From Actibacterium sp. MT2.3-13A (lineage in GTDB: Bacteria; Pseudomonadota; Alphaproteobacteria; Rhodobacterales; Rhodobacteraceae): 64,000 bases of DNA. The first letter of the stretch is position 1. Each line of letters begins with the position of its first letter. Positions 36,986 to 44,729 of this stretch are shown piece after piece. The notes beneath the pieces were generated by a model, which was given only the letters and a program-made list of their open reading frames with translations, was not told the origin of the DNA and made no database searches. The DNA is taken from the NCBI RefSeq assembly GCF_018139985.1, contig NZ_JAGSOU010000010.1, positions 87,091 to 151,090 of the forward strand, in the 5' to 3' direction. Position numbers and translations under genes: made by a program.

Positions 36986-38202
36986 CCCTGAAAGGGCGGC
37001 ATATCGTGCTCGTCGAGGACGACGAGATCATGGGCGGATCGATCCACCAGCGCCTGGAACTGGAGGGCGCATCCGTCACCTGGGTCAAGCTGATGGGGCG
37101 CGGGTTGTCCGCGATCCGGACGCCGCGTCTGCCGGTCGATGGCGTGGTCTGCGACATCCGCCTGCCGGACGGAACGGGAGAGGAACTCTACGAAGCGCTC
37201 TGCCGCACCACCTCCCCGCCACCCTTCCTGTTCATCACCGGCCAGGGGGGCATCGACCAGGCGGTGCGCCTGCTGCGGGCGGGAGCGGCGGATTACATCA
37301 CCAAGCCGTTTGACATGGCCGGTTTCCTCGACCGGCTGGCGTTGATCCTGCGCCCGGAGGAGAATGTCGATCTGCCGCCGCAAACCGGCATTTCGGTCGG
37401 GGCGCGCCGGGTCGACGCGCTGGCCGCCGAATATGCCGCGGCCGACCACCCGGTCCTGATCCGGGGCGAAAAGGGCCTGGGTAAAGCGCGCCTGGCGCGC
37501 AGAATCCACGACCTGTCGGACCGGCGCGCCGCGCCCTTCGTCGAGGTCAACGCACATCGCACCGACCGGGCCTCCGCCGCGATGACGGACGCCATCGCCG
37601 AGGTGGGCGAAGGGACCCTGCATGTCAACGGGCTCGACAGCCTTTCGCAGGCGGCGCAGGACCATCTCATCAAGACCCTGGCGGCGGACGCACCGTTTCG
37701 AACCATCGCGTCGGCCTGGCCCGCCGTCGACGAGCGCGTTGCCGCCGGGGAGTTGAGAGCGGACCTGCTGTATCTGCTCAAGACGCATGAGATTTTCATC
37801 CCGCCGCTTTCGGAACGGCCCGAGGACGCCACCTGGCTGGCCAAGCAGTTCTTCGAGGCGCTGAACCGCCGGCGCGATCCGCCGCTCAAGGGGTTGTCCT
37901 CGCACGCCGAGAGCACCATTCGCGCCCATGACTGGCCCGGCAACGGCCGCGAGTTGCGGGCGCGGCTGCTGCGGGCGGTCGAGGCCGCCCAAGGGGAATG
38001 GCTGTTCCCGTCCGACATCTTCCCGGAACTCGGGGCGGAGAGCGACCGCTTCTCGACGCTGGCCGAGGCGCGCGACGCCGCCGAACGTCAGCAGATCGTG
38101 GCGGCGCTGACCCGAACCGATGGCCATATCCTGGAGGCGGCGAAGCTTCTGAAAGTGTCGCGCACGACTCTGTGGGAGAAGATGCAGAAATTCGGCCTCT
38201 GA
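36982..38202 (+). CDS. aioR: NtrC-like response regulator of arsenite oxidase with degenerate AAA+ domain
   Basis: The 406-residue protein has a receiver domain (about residues 5-120). LVEDDE carries its acidic pocket, VVCDIRLPDG the phospho-accepting Asp, and ITKPFD its conserved Lys. A shortened AAA+ domain follows (about 130-325), then a Fis-type HTH ending in HILEAAKLLKVSRTTLWEKM. The Walker A region reads RGEKGLGKARL. The GAFTGA loop that contacts sigma-54 is missing altogether, and the Walker B segment EGTLHVNGLDSL lacks the usual DE. The protein is therefore unlikely to drive sigma-54 open-complex formation and may work with another sigma factor, as is known for the Rhodobacter capsulatus NtrC. 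It overlaps aioS by 4 bp. Confidence 0.87.
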   Translation: MTLKGRHIVLVEDDEIMGGSIHQRLELEGASVTWVKLMGRGLSAIRTPRLPVDGVVCDIRLPDGTGEELYEALCRTTSPPPFLFITGQGGIDQAVRLLRAGAADYITKPFDMAGFLDRLALILRPEENVDLPPQTGISVGARRVDALAAEYAAADHPVLIRGEKGLGKARLARRIHDLSDRRAAPFVEVNAHRTDRASAAMTDAIAEVGEGTLHVNGLDSLSQAAQDHLIKTLAADAPFRTIASAWPAVDERVAAGELRADLLYLLKTHEIFIPPLSERPEDATWLAKQFFEALNRRRDPPLKGLSSHAESTIRAHDWPGNGRELRARLLRAVEAAQGEWLFPSDIFPELGAESDRFSTLAEARDAAERQQIVAALTRTDGHILEAAKLLKVSRTTLWEKMQKFGL

Positions 38203-38217
38203 CAACCGGCGGAAAAT

Positions 38218-38316
38218 GTTCGGATTTCCGAACGCCAGAAAAATCCCCTTCAAATCAATGCACAGCCGCGGCGCGGCATCGCCTTCCTGCGCGTCGCGCA
38301 ATGGCTGTGCACACGC
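38218..38316 (+). promoter_or_regulatory. Control region of aioBA: two inverted repeats and a -24/-12-like element
   Basis: Between aioR and aioB lies a perfect palindrome GTTCGGATTTCCGAAC (38218-38233). A second inverted repeat, TGCACAGCC (38259-38267) and GGCTGTGCA (38303-38311), is also present. TGG at 38302-38304 followed 10 nt later by GC (38315-38316) has the GG-N10-GC spacing of sigma-54 promoters, but the rest of the consensus fits poorly. The palindromes are plausible AioR sites. Confidence 0.45.
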
Positions 38317-38354
38317 CTAACATGGTGGGCAGAAAAGCAAGGGAGGACTTTTCC

Positions 38355-38873
38355 ATGAAATGCAATCGGCTGGTCGATGCGGGCCGCCGTCAGTTCCTGC
38401 GTGGTGGCCTGGTGGGTGCCGCAGGGGTTGCGGCGTCCACGGTGCTGCCTGCGCAACAGGCGCAGGCCCGGAGCCTGGCACGGGTGGACTACCCGTCCAA
38501 CAGGCTCGCCAATGTCTCGGATCTCGCGGTCAACGAACCGATGGACATCGCCTATCCCGACGCCGACAGCCCGGGCGTGCTGCTCAAGCTTGGCCAGGCG
38601 GTCGAGGGCGGTGTGGGCCCGGACGGCGATATCGTGGCCTATTCGGTGCTCTGCCCGCACAAGGGCTGGATGCTGAGCTACAACGCCGGGGACCGGACGC
38701 TGAACTGCCCGGGCCACCATTCGCGGTTTGACGCGGAGGCGGGCGGCCAGCAGGTCTGGGGCCATGCCACCAACAACCTGCCGCAATTCGTCCTGCGCGT
38801 CGACGACAAGGGCGACATCCATGCCGAAGGGGTGGACGAGCTGATCTACGGCCGTCTGTCCAACGTGCTGTGA
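38355..38873 (+). CDS. aioB: Arsenite oxidase small (Rieske) subunit
   Basis: The 172-residue protein has a twin-arginine signal (RRQFLRGGLVGAAGVAAS) and a Rieske [2Fe-2S] domain whose ligands lie in CPHKGW (about residues 99-104) and CPGHHSRFD (about 117-125). It accepts electrons from the molybdopterin subunit and passes them to a cytochrome or azurin-type carrier. AioA has no signal of its own and is normally carried out through Tat by this subunit. GGGAGGAC precedes the ATG. The aioA start is 13 bp downstream. Confidence 0.95.
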   Translation: MKCNRLVDAGRRQFLRGGLVGAAGVAASTVLPAQQAQARSLARVDYPSNRLANVSDLAVNEPMDIAYPDADSPGVLLKLGQAVEGGVGPDGDIVAYSVLCPHKGWMLSYNAGDRTLNCPGHHSRFDAEAGGQQVWGHATNNLPQFVLRVDDKGDIHAEGVDELIYGRLSNVL

Positions 38874-38886
38874 GGGGGGAGAGATC

Positions 38887-41352
38887 ATGGCGTACAAGAG
38901 ACAGATAGACCGGCTTCCGATCATCCCGGCGGATGCGAAGGAGCACAATGTAACCTGCCACTACTGCATCGTCGGCTGCGGATACAAAGCCTACACCTGG
39001 CCGATGAACAAGCAGGGCGGCACGGCCCCCGGCGAGAACAAGTTCGGCGTGGATCTGAGCGAGCAGCAGTATCAGGACACCGAAGCCTGGTATGCGCCCT
39101 CGATGTACAATGTCGTCAAGCAGGACGGCAAAGACGTGCAGCTGGTGGTGAAGCCGGATGTGAACTGCGTGGTCAATTCCGGCCTCGGCTCGATCCGCGG
39201 GGCGCGAATGGCCGAAAACCGCCCCTCCACGGTGACGGGCACGCAGCAGCAGCGCCTGTCGGACCCCAAGGTCTGGCGCAACGGCGTCTGGCAGCCCACG
39301 ACGTGGGACGACGCGCTCGACCTGGTGGCGCGGGTGACGGCGCGGGTGGTGACCGAAGGGTCCGAGGATGATCTGGTCGTGTCGATGTTCGACCACGGCG
39401 GCTCGGCCGGCGGGTATGAGAACACCTGGGGCACCGGCAAGCTCTATTTCGAGAGCATGAAAATCAAGAACTGCCGGATCCACAACCGCCCGGCCTACAA
39501 CTCCGAGGTCCATTCGACCCGGGACATGGGCGTGGGCGAGCTGAACTACGCCTACAAGGATTACGGGCTGACCGACACGATCTTCATGGTCGGCGCGAAC
39601 TCGATGGAGACCCAGACCAACCTTTATCTGAACCACATGGTGCCGGCGCTTCAGAACGGGGCGAAGTTCATCGCGGTGGACCCGCGGCGCACGCTGACGA
39701 TCAGCGCGTCGGAGCAATATGCGGGCCAGGAGAACGTCCTGCATCTTGCGATCAACGAGGGCACGGACATGGCGCTGTTCAACGCCATCCTGACCCATAT
39801 CGTCGATAACGGCTGGGTCGATGCGGAGTTCATCGCCAACTCGACCTTCCAGGGCGGCGAGGCGGTGGCCCAGGACGAGGCGCATCCGGCCGGGCTCGGC
39901 AGCCTCGACTACGCGCTGGAAACCTGCCGCACCTCGGTAGATGAGGCGGCGGAAATCTGCGGCGTCCCGGCCGACGACATCGTCAAGGCCGCCGAATGGA
40001 TCGCCAAGCCGCATGACGACGGCAGCCGCCGCAAATGCGTCACCGCCTATGAAAAGGGCATCATCTGGGGCAACGACAACTACCGCACCATCGGCGCCCT
40101 GGTGAACATCGCCCTGGCAACGGGCAATATCGGCCGCGAGGGCGGCGGGGTCTGCCGCCTCGGCGGGCACCAGGAGGGCTATTACCGCCCCTCGGATGCG
40201 CACGTCGGGCGTCCCGCCGAATATATCGACCAGTTCCTGATCCGGGGTCTGGGCGGCGTGCACCACATCTGGGCCTGCGACCACTACAAGACCACGCTGA
40301 ACGCCTCCGAGTTCAAGCGCGTTCACAAGCGCCGGTCGGACATGGTGAAAGACGCCATTGACGCCGCCGCCGGGGGCACGCGGGAACAGGTGGTCGATGC
40401 GATCGTCGCCGCGATCAACGCGGGCGGGCTGTTCGTGGTGGACGTGGACATCATCCACAGCCAGATCGGCCAGAACGCCCATGTCATCCTGCCAGCCTGC
40501 GAAGCCAACGAGATGAACCTCACCTCGATGAACGGCGAGCGGCGGATGCGCCTGTCGGAGCGCTACATGGACCCGTTCGGCAATTCCAGGCCGGACTGCC
40601 TGATCGCGGCCGGCATCGCGCAGAACATGGAGCGTGTTTTGCGCGAAATGGGCAACGACGCCTATGCCGACCAGTTCAAGGGCTATGACTGGGAGACCGA
40701 GGAAGACGCCTTCATGGACGGCTACAACCAGGGCAATCCCGAAGTGACCTATGATCGCCTGCGCGCCATGGGGAACAACGGGGTCCAGGAGCCGGTCGTG
40801 GGCTACGAGAACGGCCAGTTGATCGGCACCGAGCGGCTCTATGCCGACGGCACCTTCGACCGGCACGGGCGCGACGACAAGAAGGCGTTGTTCTGCGCCG
40901 CGGGCTGGCGGGGCTGGCAGGCGCCGGGCAAGGCGCGCGAAAAGGCGGCCCACAAGTTCTGGATCAACAACGTTCGCGCCAACATCTTCTGGCAGAACCA
41001 GTTCCTGGACCAGGAAAACGACTTTATCCAGGACCGTTTCCCGCATCCCTTCGTCGAGATGAACCCCGACGACATGGTCGAACTGGGCCTGAACCCGGGT
41101 GACCTGCTGGAGATCGTCAACGACAACGGCGTGACCCAGGGCATGGCCTATCCGACACCGACGGCCAGGCGCGGCCAGGTGGCGATGGTGTTCGGCTCTC
41201 CGGCCGGAAGCCAGGGCAACGTGGTCAACCCCGGCGTGAACGAGCTGGTGCTGCCGGACTACAAGCACTGCTGGGGCGACATCCGCAAGATCGCGAATGC
41301 GACGCCCGAGACGCGCGCGATTTCCTTCAAGTCCAAGGAAGTGGCGCTCTGA
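38887..41352 (+). CDS. aioA: Arsenite oxidase large (molybdopterin) subunit
   Basis: AioA oxidises As(III) to As(V) at a bis-MGD molybdenum centre in the periplasm. The 821-residue protein opens with the [3Fe-4S] motif CHYCIVGC (Cys24, Cys27, Cys31), the CX2CX3C arrangement that distinguishes AioA from most DMSO reductase relatives. The active-site neighbourhood is strongly conserved with the Alcaligenes faecalis enzyme as I recall it: FDHGGSAGGYENTWGTGKL, NRPAYNSEVHSTRDMGVGEL, AYEKGIIWGNDNYRTIGAL, GGHQEGYYRP, and LTSMNGERRMRLSERYMDP. It ends TRAISFKSKEVAL. No cysteine or selenocysteine ligand for Mo is expected in this family. A strong terminator follows. Confidence 0.97.
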   Translation: MAYKRQIDRLPIIPADAKEHNVTCHYCIVGCGYKAYTWPMNKQGGTAPGENKFGVDLSEQQYQDTEAWYAPSMYNVVKQDGKDVQLVVKPDVNCVVNSGLGSIRGARMAENRPSTVTGTQQQRLSDPKVWRNGVWQPTTWDDALDLVARVTARVVTEGSEDDLVVSMFDHGGSAGGYENTWGTGKLYFESMKIKNCRIHNRPAYNSEVHSTRDMGVGELNYAYKDYGLTDTIFMVGANSMETQTNLYLNHMVPALQNGAKFIAVDPRRTLTISASEQYAGQENVLHLAINEGTDMALFNAILTHIVDNGWVDAEFIANSTFQGGEAVAQDEAHPAGLGSLDYALETCRTSVDEAAEICGVPADDIVKAAEWIAKPHDDGSRRKCVTAYEKGIIWGNDNYRTIGALVNIALATGNIGREGGGVCRLGGHQEGYYRPSDAHVGRPAEYIDQFLIRGLGGVHHIWACDHYKTTLNASEFKRVHKRRSDMVKDAIDAAAGGTREQVVDAIVAAINAGGLFVVDVDIIHSQIGQNAHVILPACEANEMNLTSMNGERRMRLSERYMDPFGNSRPDCLIAAGIAQNMERVLREMGNDAYADQFKGYDWETEEDAFMDGYNQGNPEVTYDRLRAMGNNGVQEPVVGYENGQLIGTERLYADGTFDRHGRDDKKALFCAAGWRGWQAPGKAREKAAHKFWINNVRANIFWQNQFLDQENDFIQDRFPHPFVEMNPDDMVELGLNPGDLLEIVNDNGVTQGMAYPTPTARRGQVAMVFGSPAGSQGNVVNPGVNELVLPDYKHCWGDIRKIANATPETRAISFKSKEVAL

Positions 41353-41365
41353 GGATCGCAAGCCG

Positions 41366-41401
41366 CGCCCGCCCCGGAACCACCGGGGCGGGCGTTTGTT
41401 T
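41366..41401 (+). terminator. Intrinsic terminator after aioA
   Basis: CGCCCGCCCCGG (41366-41377) pairs with CCGGGGCGGGCG (41383-41394) around AACCA, followed by TTTGTTT. It should make most aioBA transcripts stop before moeA. Confidence 0.85.
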
Positions 41402-41423
41402 CATGCCCATGGGGGAGGGCGTC

Positions 41424-42677
41424 ATGGCTCAAGCCGATTTTTGTTCCGCCGGAAAGACAGGGGCGACGCTTTCGGTCGATGCGGCGCGCCTGCGGACCAT
41501 CGCCGCCGTGGCGATGATGCGCGAGACGGAGGTGCTGCCACTCGACCGCGCCCTCGGCCGCGTTCTGGCCGAGCCGCCCCTTGCGAGGGTCAACCTGCCC
41601 CCCTTCGATAACGCTGCGATGGACGGCTATGCCGTCTCGACCCGAGATCTCACGGGGGAGGGGCCCTGGCGCCTTCCAGTCTCGGACAGGGTCGCGGCTG
41701 GCGACACCCGGTCCATCACCCTTCGGCCCGGCACGGCCGCCCGAATATTCACCGGGGCCCCGATCCCTGCGGGGGCGGATGCCGTCATCATGCAGGAAAG
41801 GGCGCACCGCGACGGCGATATGCTGATTGTTTCGGAGGCCCCGCGCGCGGCGCTCAATATCCGGCGCCGGGGCGAGGACCGGCGCGCGGGAGAGCCGGCG
41901 CTTCCTTCTGGTCACCTGCTGACCGCGCCGCGTCTGGCCCTTCTGGCCGGAACCGGCATCGCGCTGGTTTCCGCCTTCCGCAAATTGCGCGTCGGCCTGT
42001 TCTCGACGGGCAGCGAGTTGCAGGAGCCGGGATCGCCGCTGCGGCACGGCCAGATCTACAATTCAAACCGCGTCATGCTGCGCGCGCTGCTTGCGCAGCC
42101 CTGGATCGACCTCACCGATTACGGCATCCTTCGGGATGACGCCGGCGCGATCCGCGCCGCCATCCGCCGCGCGGCTGAGGCGAACGATATCGTCATATCC
42201 TCGGGCGGCGTCTCGGCGGGCGAAGAGGATCACATCCTCGACGCCCTGCGCTGCGAGGACGCCACGCTGGACGTTCTGAAGGTGGCGATCAGACCGGGCA
42301 AGCCACTGACGGTGGGGCGCGTCGGAGGCGCGCTGTATGTGGGGCTGCCCGGCAATCCCTACGCCGCGGCGGTCACCTTCGGCCAGATCGCGCGGCCCGC
42401 GCTGCGCAAGGCCGCCGGGCTGTCCGAGATGCCGGAACCGTGGATCCCCGCCGTGGCCGGTTTCGACTACCCCCGCACCACGGGCCGGCGGGAATATATC
42501 CCCGTGACCTGGGATCAGCGGGACGCCATGGGCAGGCCTGTCGTGCAGCGTCTTGGGCGGGGGGCGTCCGCCAGCCTGGGGCCGATCGCGATGGCGCGGG
42601 GGATCGCCGTCATCGACCCGGACATGCCGCATGTCAGTGCGGGCCAGCCGCTGCAGGTGGAGCCGCTTTTCGAATGA
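41424..42677 (+). CDS. moeA: Molybdopterin molybdotransferase MoeA
   Basis: MoeA inserts molybdate into adenylylated molybdopterin. The 417-residue protein has the family blocks: LARVNLPPFDNAAMDGYAVS (about residues 53-72), the RIFTGAPIPAGADAVIMQE stretch (about 107-125), LFSTGSEL, the NSNRVML and ISSGGVSAGEEDHI loops (about 210-275), and ALYVGLPGNPYAAAVTF. The start at 41424 has GGGGGAGGG upstream and is preferred to 41403. A local moeA beside the molybdoenzyme aioA is seen in other arsenite-oxidation loci, where it supplies cofactor. Its stop overlaps the nitroreductase start (ATGA). Confidence 0.93.
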   Translation: MAQADFCSAGKTGATLSVDAARLRTIAAVAMMRETEVLPLDRALGRVLAEPPLARVNLPPFDNAAMDGYAVSTRDLTGEGPWRLPVSDRVAAGDTRSITLRPGTAARIFTGAPIPAGADAVIMQERAHRDGDMLIVSEAPRAALNIRRRGEDRRAGEPALPSGHLLTAPRLALLAGTGIALVSAFRKLRVGLFSTGSELQEPGSPLRHGQIYNSNRVMLRALLAQPWIDLTDYGILRDDAGAIRAAIRRAAEANDIVISSGGVSAGEEDHILDALRCEDATLDVLKVAIRPGKPLTVGRVGGALYVGLPGNPYAAAVTFGQIARPALRKAAGLSEMPEPWIPAVAGFDYPRTTGRREYIPVTWDQRDAMGRPVVQRLGRGASASLGPIAMARGIAVIDPDMPHVSAGQPLQVEPLFE

Positions 42678-43258
42678 ACCCGATCCTGACTGCGATCCAC
42701 GCGCGCAGATCCGTCAGCCCGCGCCGCCTGACGGGCCGCGCCCTGTCCATCGAGGAACTCACCACCCTCGCGGAGGCCGCGGCGGCGGCGCCCGACCACG
42801 GCAATCTCGGGCCTCTGCATCTCATCGCGGTGGCGCCCGAGGATCGCGCAGCCCTGGCCGAAGTCTTTGCCAGGGCCGCCCTCGAAGCGGACCCGGCAGC
42901 CTCGGCCGAGGATCTCGGCCGGGCGCGCGACCGCGCGCTGGCGGCCCCGACCCTCATTGCCATCGTTGCGCGCATCGACGACCGCCATCCGGCCGTGCCG
43001 GCCAGCGAGCAATGGATCTCGGTCGGGGCGGGGCTCCAGAATGCTCTGCTGGTGCTCGAAACGCTGGGGTGCAGGGGCAGAATCGTCAGCGGGCGGCGCG
43101 TTGCGAGCCAGGCGTTGCGATCGGCCTTCGGTCTGACCGAGGCGGAGCATCTTGCCGGCTTCATCGCGATCGGCGCGTTCGAAGGCGATCCCAAGCCCGC
43201 CCGACGCCGCGCGACGGAAAGCGTTCTGTCGATTTGGCGGCGGCCGGAGGGGCGTTGA
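42674..43258 (+). CDS. aioC: Nitroreductase-family flavoprotein of the arsenite-oxidase locus (AoxC-like)
   Basis: The 194-residue protein has the compact nitroreductase fold. It contains IHARRSVSPRRL (about residues 8-19, FMN phosphate contact), ELTTLAEAAAAAPDHGNLGP then LHLIAV, the EQWISVGAGLQNALLVLETL helix (about 114-133), and a late GFIAIGAFEGDPKP. A nitroreductase-like gene (aoxC) is also part of the arsenite oxidase operon of Herminiimonas arsenicoxydans, so the symbol rests on context. Its job in arsenite oxidation is not established. No cytochrome c gene follows here, unlike several other aio loci. Confidence 0.75.
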   Translation: MNPILTAIHARRSVSPRRLTGRALSIEELTTLAEAAAAAPDHGNLGPLHLIAVAPEDRAALAEVFARAALEADPAASAEDLGRARDRALAAPTLIAIVARIDDRHPAVPASEQWISVGAGLQNALLVLETLGCRGRIVSGRRVASQALRSAFGLTEAEHLAGFIAIGAFEGDPKPARRRATESVLSIWRRPEGR

Positions 43259-43636
43259 CATGAGCGCAGGCGCCGATATCCGCTGACGTGCTCCCCCCCT
43301 GGCGCACGGTGTCGTGGCCGCTCTTGTGGTTCAAGCCGTCACCTGGGGCATCCGGGCCATCGTCGAAAAAGCCGAAAAACAAGTGCGTTCACACCTGCGC
43401 AGCTGCGTGGGCGGGCAGGGGATCATGGTGACCGCGACGGCCTATGGCGAACGCGCCGTGCATCTGTTCGAGGGCGAATGCTCTCTTCAGCGGAGGCGCC
43501 AGAAAGTCTGGGAGGAAGTGCCCGCCGCCGCGCCGCCCGAAGCTGTGCGTGCCGCGCCCTGTGCCTCAGCCGTGCGACTGAGCGCTGAAGGCGGCACCGA
43601 ATGGTGCCGCCTCCGTCGCGCTGCGCACGCGGCTCC
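43259..43636. other. Gap between the aio locus and the amide divergon; possible terminator for the minus-strand gene
   Basis: The plus strand has an open frame from 43314, but its translation shows no known domain and it runs into the opposing hydrolase gene, so I do not call it. GGCGGCACC (43590-43598) and GGTGCCGCC (43603-43611) form a 9-bp hairpin with a 4-nt loop. It lies 26 bp past the stop of the minus-strand hydrolase and is a probable terminator for it. Confidence 0.45.
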
Positions 43637-44656
43637 TTACAGGGCCAACAGCTCTTTCAGTTTGTCATCGATGAACTTCACATCTTCAGGGTTCGTCCCC
43701 GGCCCGCCGGCAAAGTGGCCCCAGATCGAGGGGACGGGAACGAATTCGGCGTTGGGCATGTTGGCCACCTCGAATTCGCTGTCCTCGGGCGGGAAGTACA
43801 GATCGGTCTGGCCAGGCATGACATAGGCCTTGGCCTTGATCGCACCCAGCGCTTTCTTGAAGTCGCCGTTGAACACGTCGTTGTCGCTGATGTCGCCGTG
43901 CTGCCAGGTCCAGGCCATGGTCAGCAGGTTGTTGGCGTCCTTGGGCAGGAAGAAACCCTCCCAGAAGGCGACCAGGAAATCCTCGAGCGAGGAGTAGCCA
44001 AGTGTCTTGAGGTCCAGTTCGGCGCGGTAGAAAGCCTGCGAAAAGCCCCATCCGGCGTAGACCCGCGCCATCGCGCGCAGACCCTTCTCGGGCTTTGCCT
44101 TGTAGCGCCCGTTTTCCCAGGCGGCATCGGCGCGCAGCGCGGCCTGGACGCCTTCGAGGAAGACGAAGTTGTGGCGCGAGCATTTGGCCGAACCGCAGAA
44201 CGGTGCGATGCGCTCGACCATATCGGGGAACAGCGCCCCCCAATGGAAGGTCTGCAGAGCCCCCATCGACCAGCCGGTGACAAGGGCGACCTTCTCGATG
44301 CCGAATTTCTCGGTCACCAGGCGATGCTGCTGGATCACGTTGTCATAGGCCGTGACGTCCGGGAACCGGTCGGCGTTGTAGGGCTCGGGCGTGTTCGACG
44401 GAGAGGACGAGAGCCCGTTGCCGAACATGTTCGGGATGATGATGAAATACTTCTCGGGGTCCAGCGCCATGCCCGGACCCACCAGCCATTCGTTGTCGTA
44501 ATGCTGGCCGGAATACCAGGTCGGGTAGACGATCACGTTGTCCTTGGCTGCGTTGAGGGTGCCGAAGGTCTTGTAGGCGAGCTTGCAGTCACGAATGGTG
44601 GCGCCGCGTTGAAGCCGGACATCGCCCAGGTCAAAGATTTCGTAGTCGCGGGTCAT
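43637..44656 (-). CDS. Alpha/beta hydrolase of the MetX (homoserine acetyltransferase)-like family
   Basis: The 339-residue protein has the MetX-like alpha/beta fold. DCKLAYKTFGTLNAAKDNVI then VYPTWYSGQ begins the sheet. The nucleophile elbow is GWSMGALQTFHWG, with Ser at about residue 142. A late acidic residue lies in VMPGQTDLYFPPED, and the catalytic histidine lies in SIWGHFAGGPG near the C-terminus. Real homoserine acyltransferases need further signature residues that I cannot confirm. Because the gene lies downstream of an NCS1 permease and opposite the amide operon, a hydrolase acting on an amide or ester derived from the transported substrate is more likely. The two minus-strand genes are 73 bp apart. 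Confidence 0.75.
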   Translation of the reverse strand: MTRDYEIFDLGDVRLQRGATIRDCKLAYKTFGTLNAAKDNVIVYPTWYSGQHYDNEWLVGPGMALDPEKYFIIIPNMFGNGLSSSPSNTPEPYNADRFPDVTAYDNVIQQHRLVTEKFGIEKVALVTGWSMGALQTFHWGALFPDMVERIAPFCGSAKCSRHNFVFLEGVQAALRADAAWENGRYKAKPEKGLRAMARVYAGWGFSQAFYRAELDLKTLGYSSLEDFLVAFWEGFFLPKDANNLLTMAWTWQHGDISDNDVFNGDFKKALGAIKAKAYVMPGQTDLYFPPEDSEFEVANMPNAEFVPVPSIWGHFAGGPGTNPEDVKFIDDKLKELLAL

Positions 44657-44729
44657 CTCTGTTTCCTTGTTGAGGTGGGGAAGGCGGCGCGGGCGGGCCG
44701 CGCCACCAGGGTCTTGTTTCCGTCGGCCC

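Noticed and set aside
38302..38316. Sigma-54 promoter upstream of aioB
   Set aside because: Only the GG-N10-GC spacing fits; the flanking bases do not match TGGCAC/TTGCA well and AioR lacks GAFTGA. It is kept only as part of the control region, not as a firm promoter.
43314..43826. Plus-strand 170-codon frame after the nitroreductase gene
   Set aside because: It runs into the opposing hydrolase gene, has a poor start and an unrecognisable translation; treated as non-coding.
43637..44656. Homoserine O-acetyltransferase (metX)
   Set aside because: The fold matches but the genomic context is an amide/permease divergon and no methionine genes are nearby, so the biosynthetic name would be misleading.
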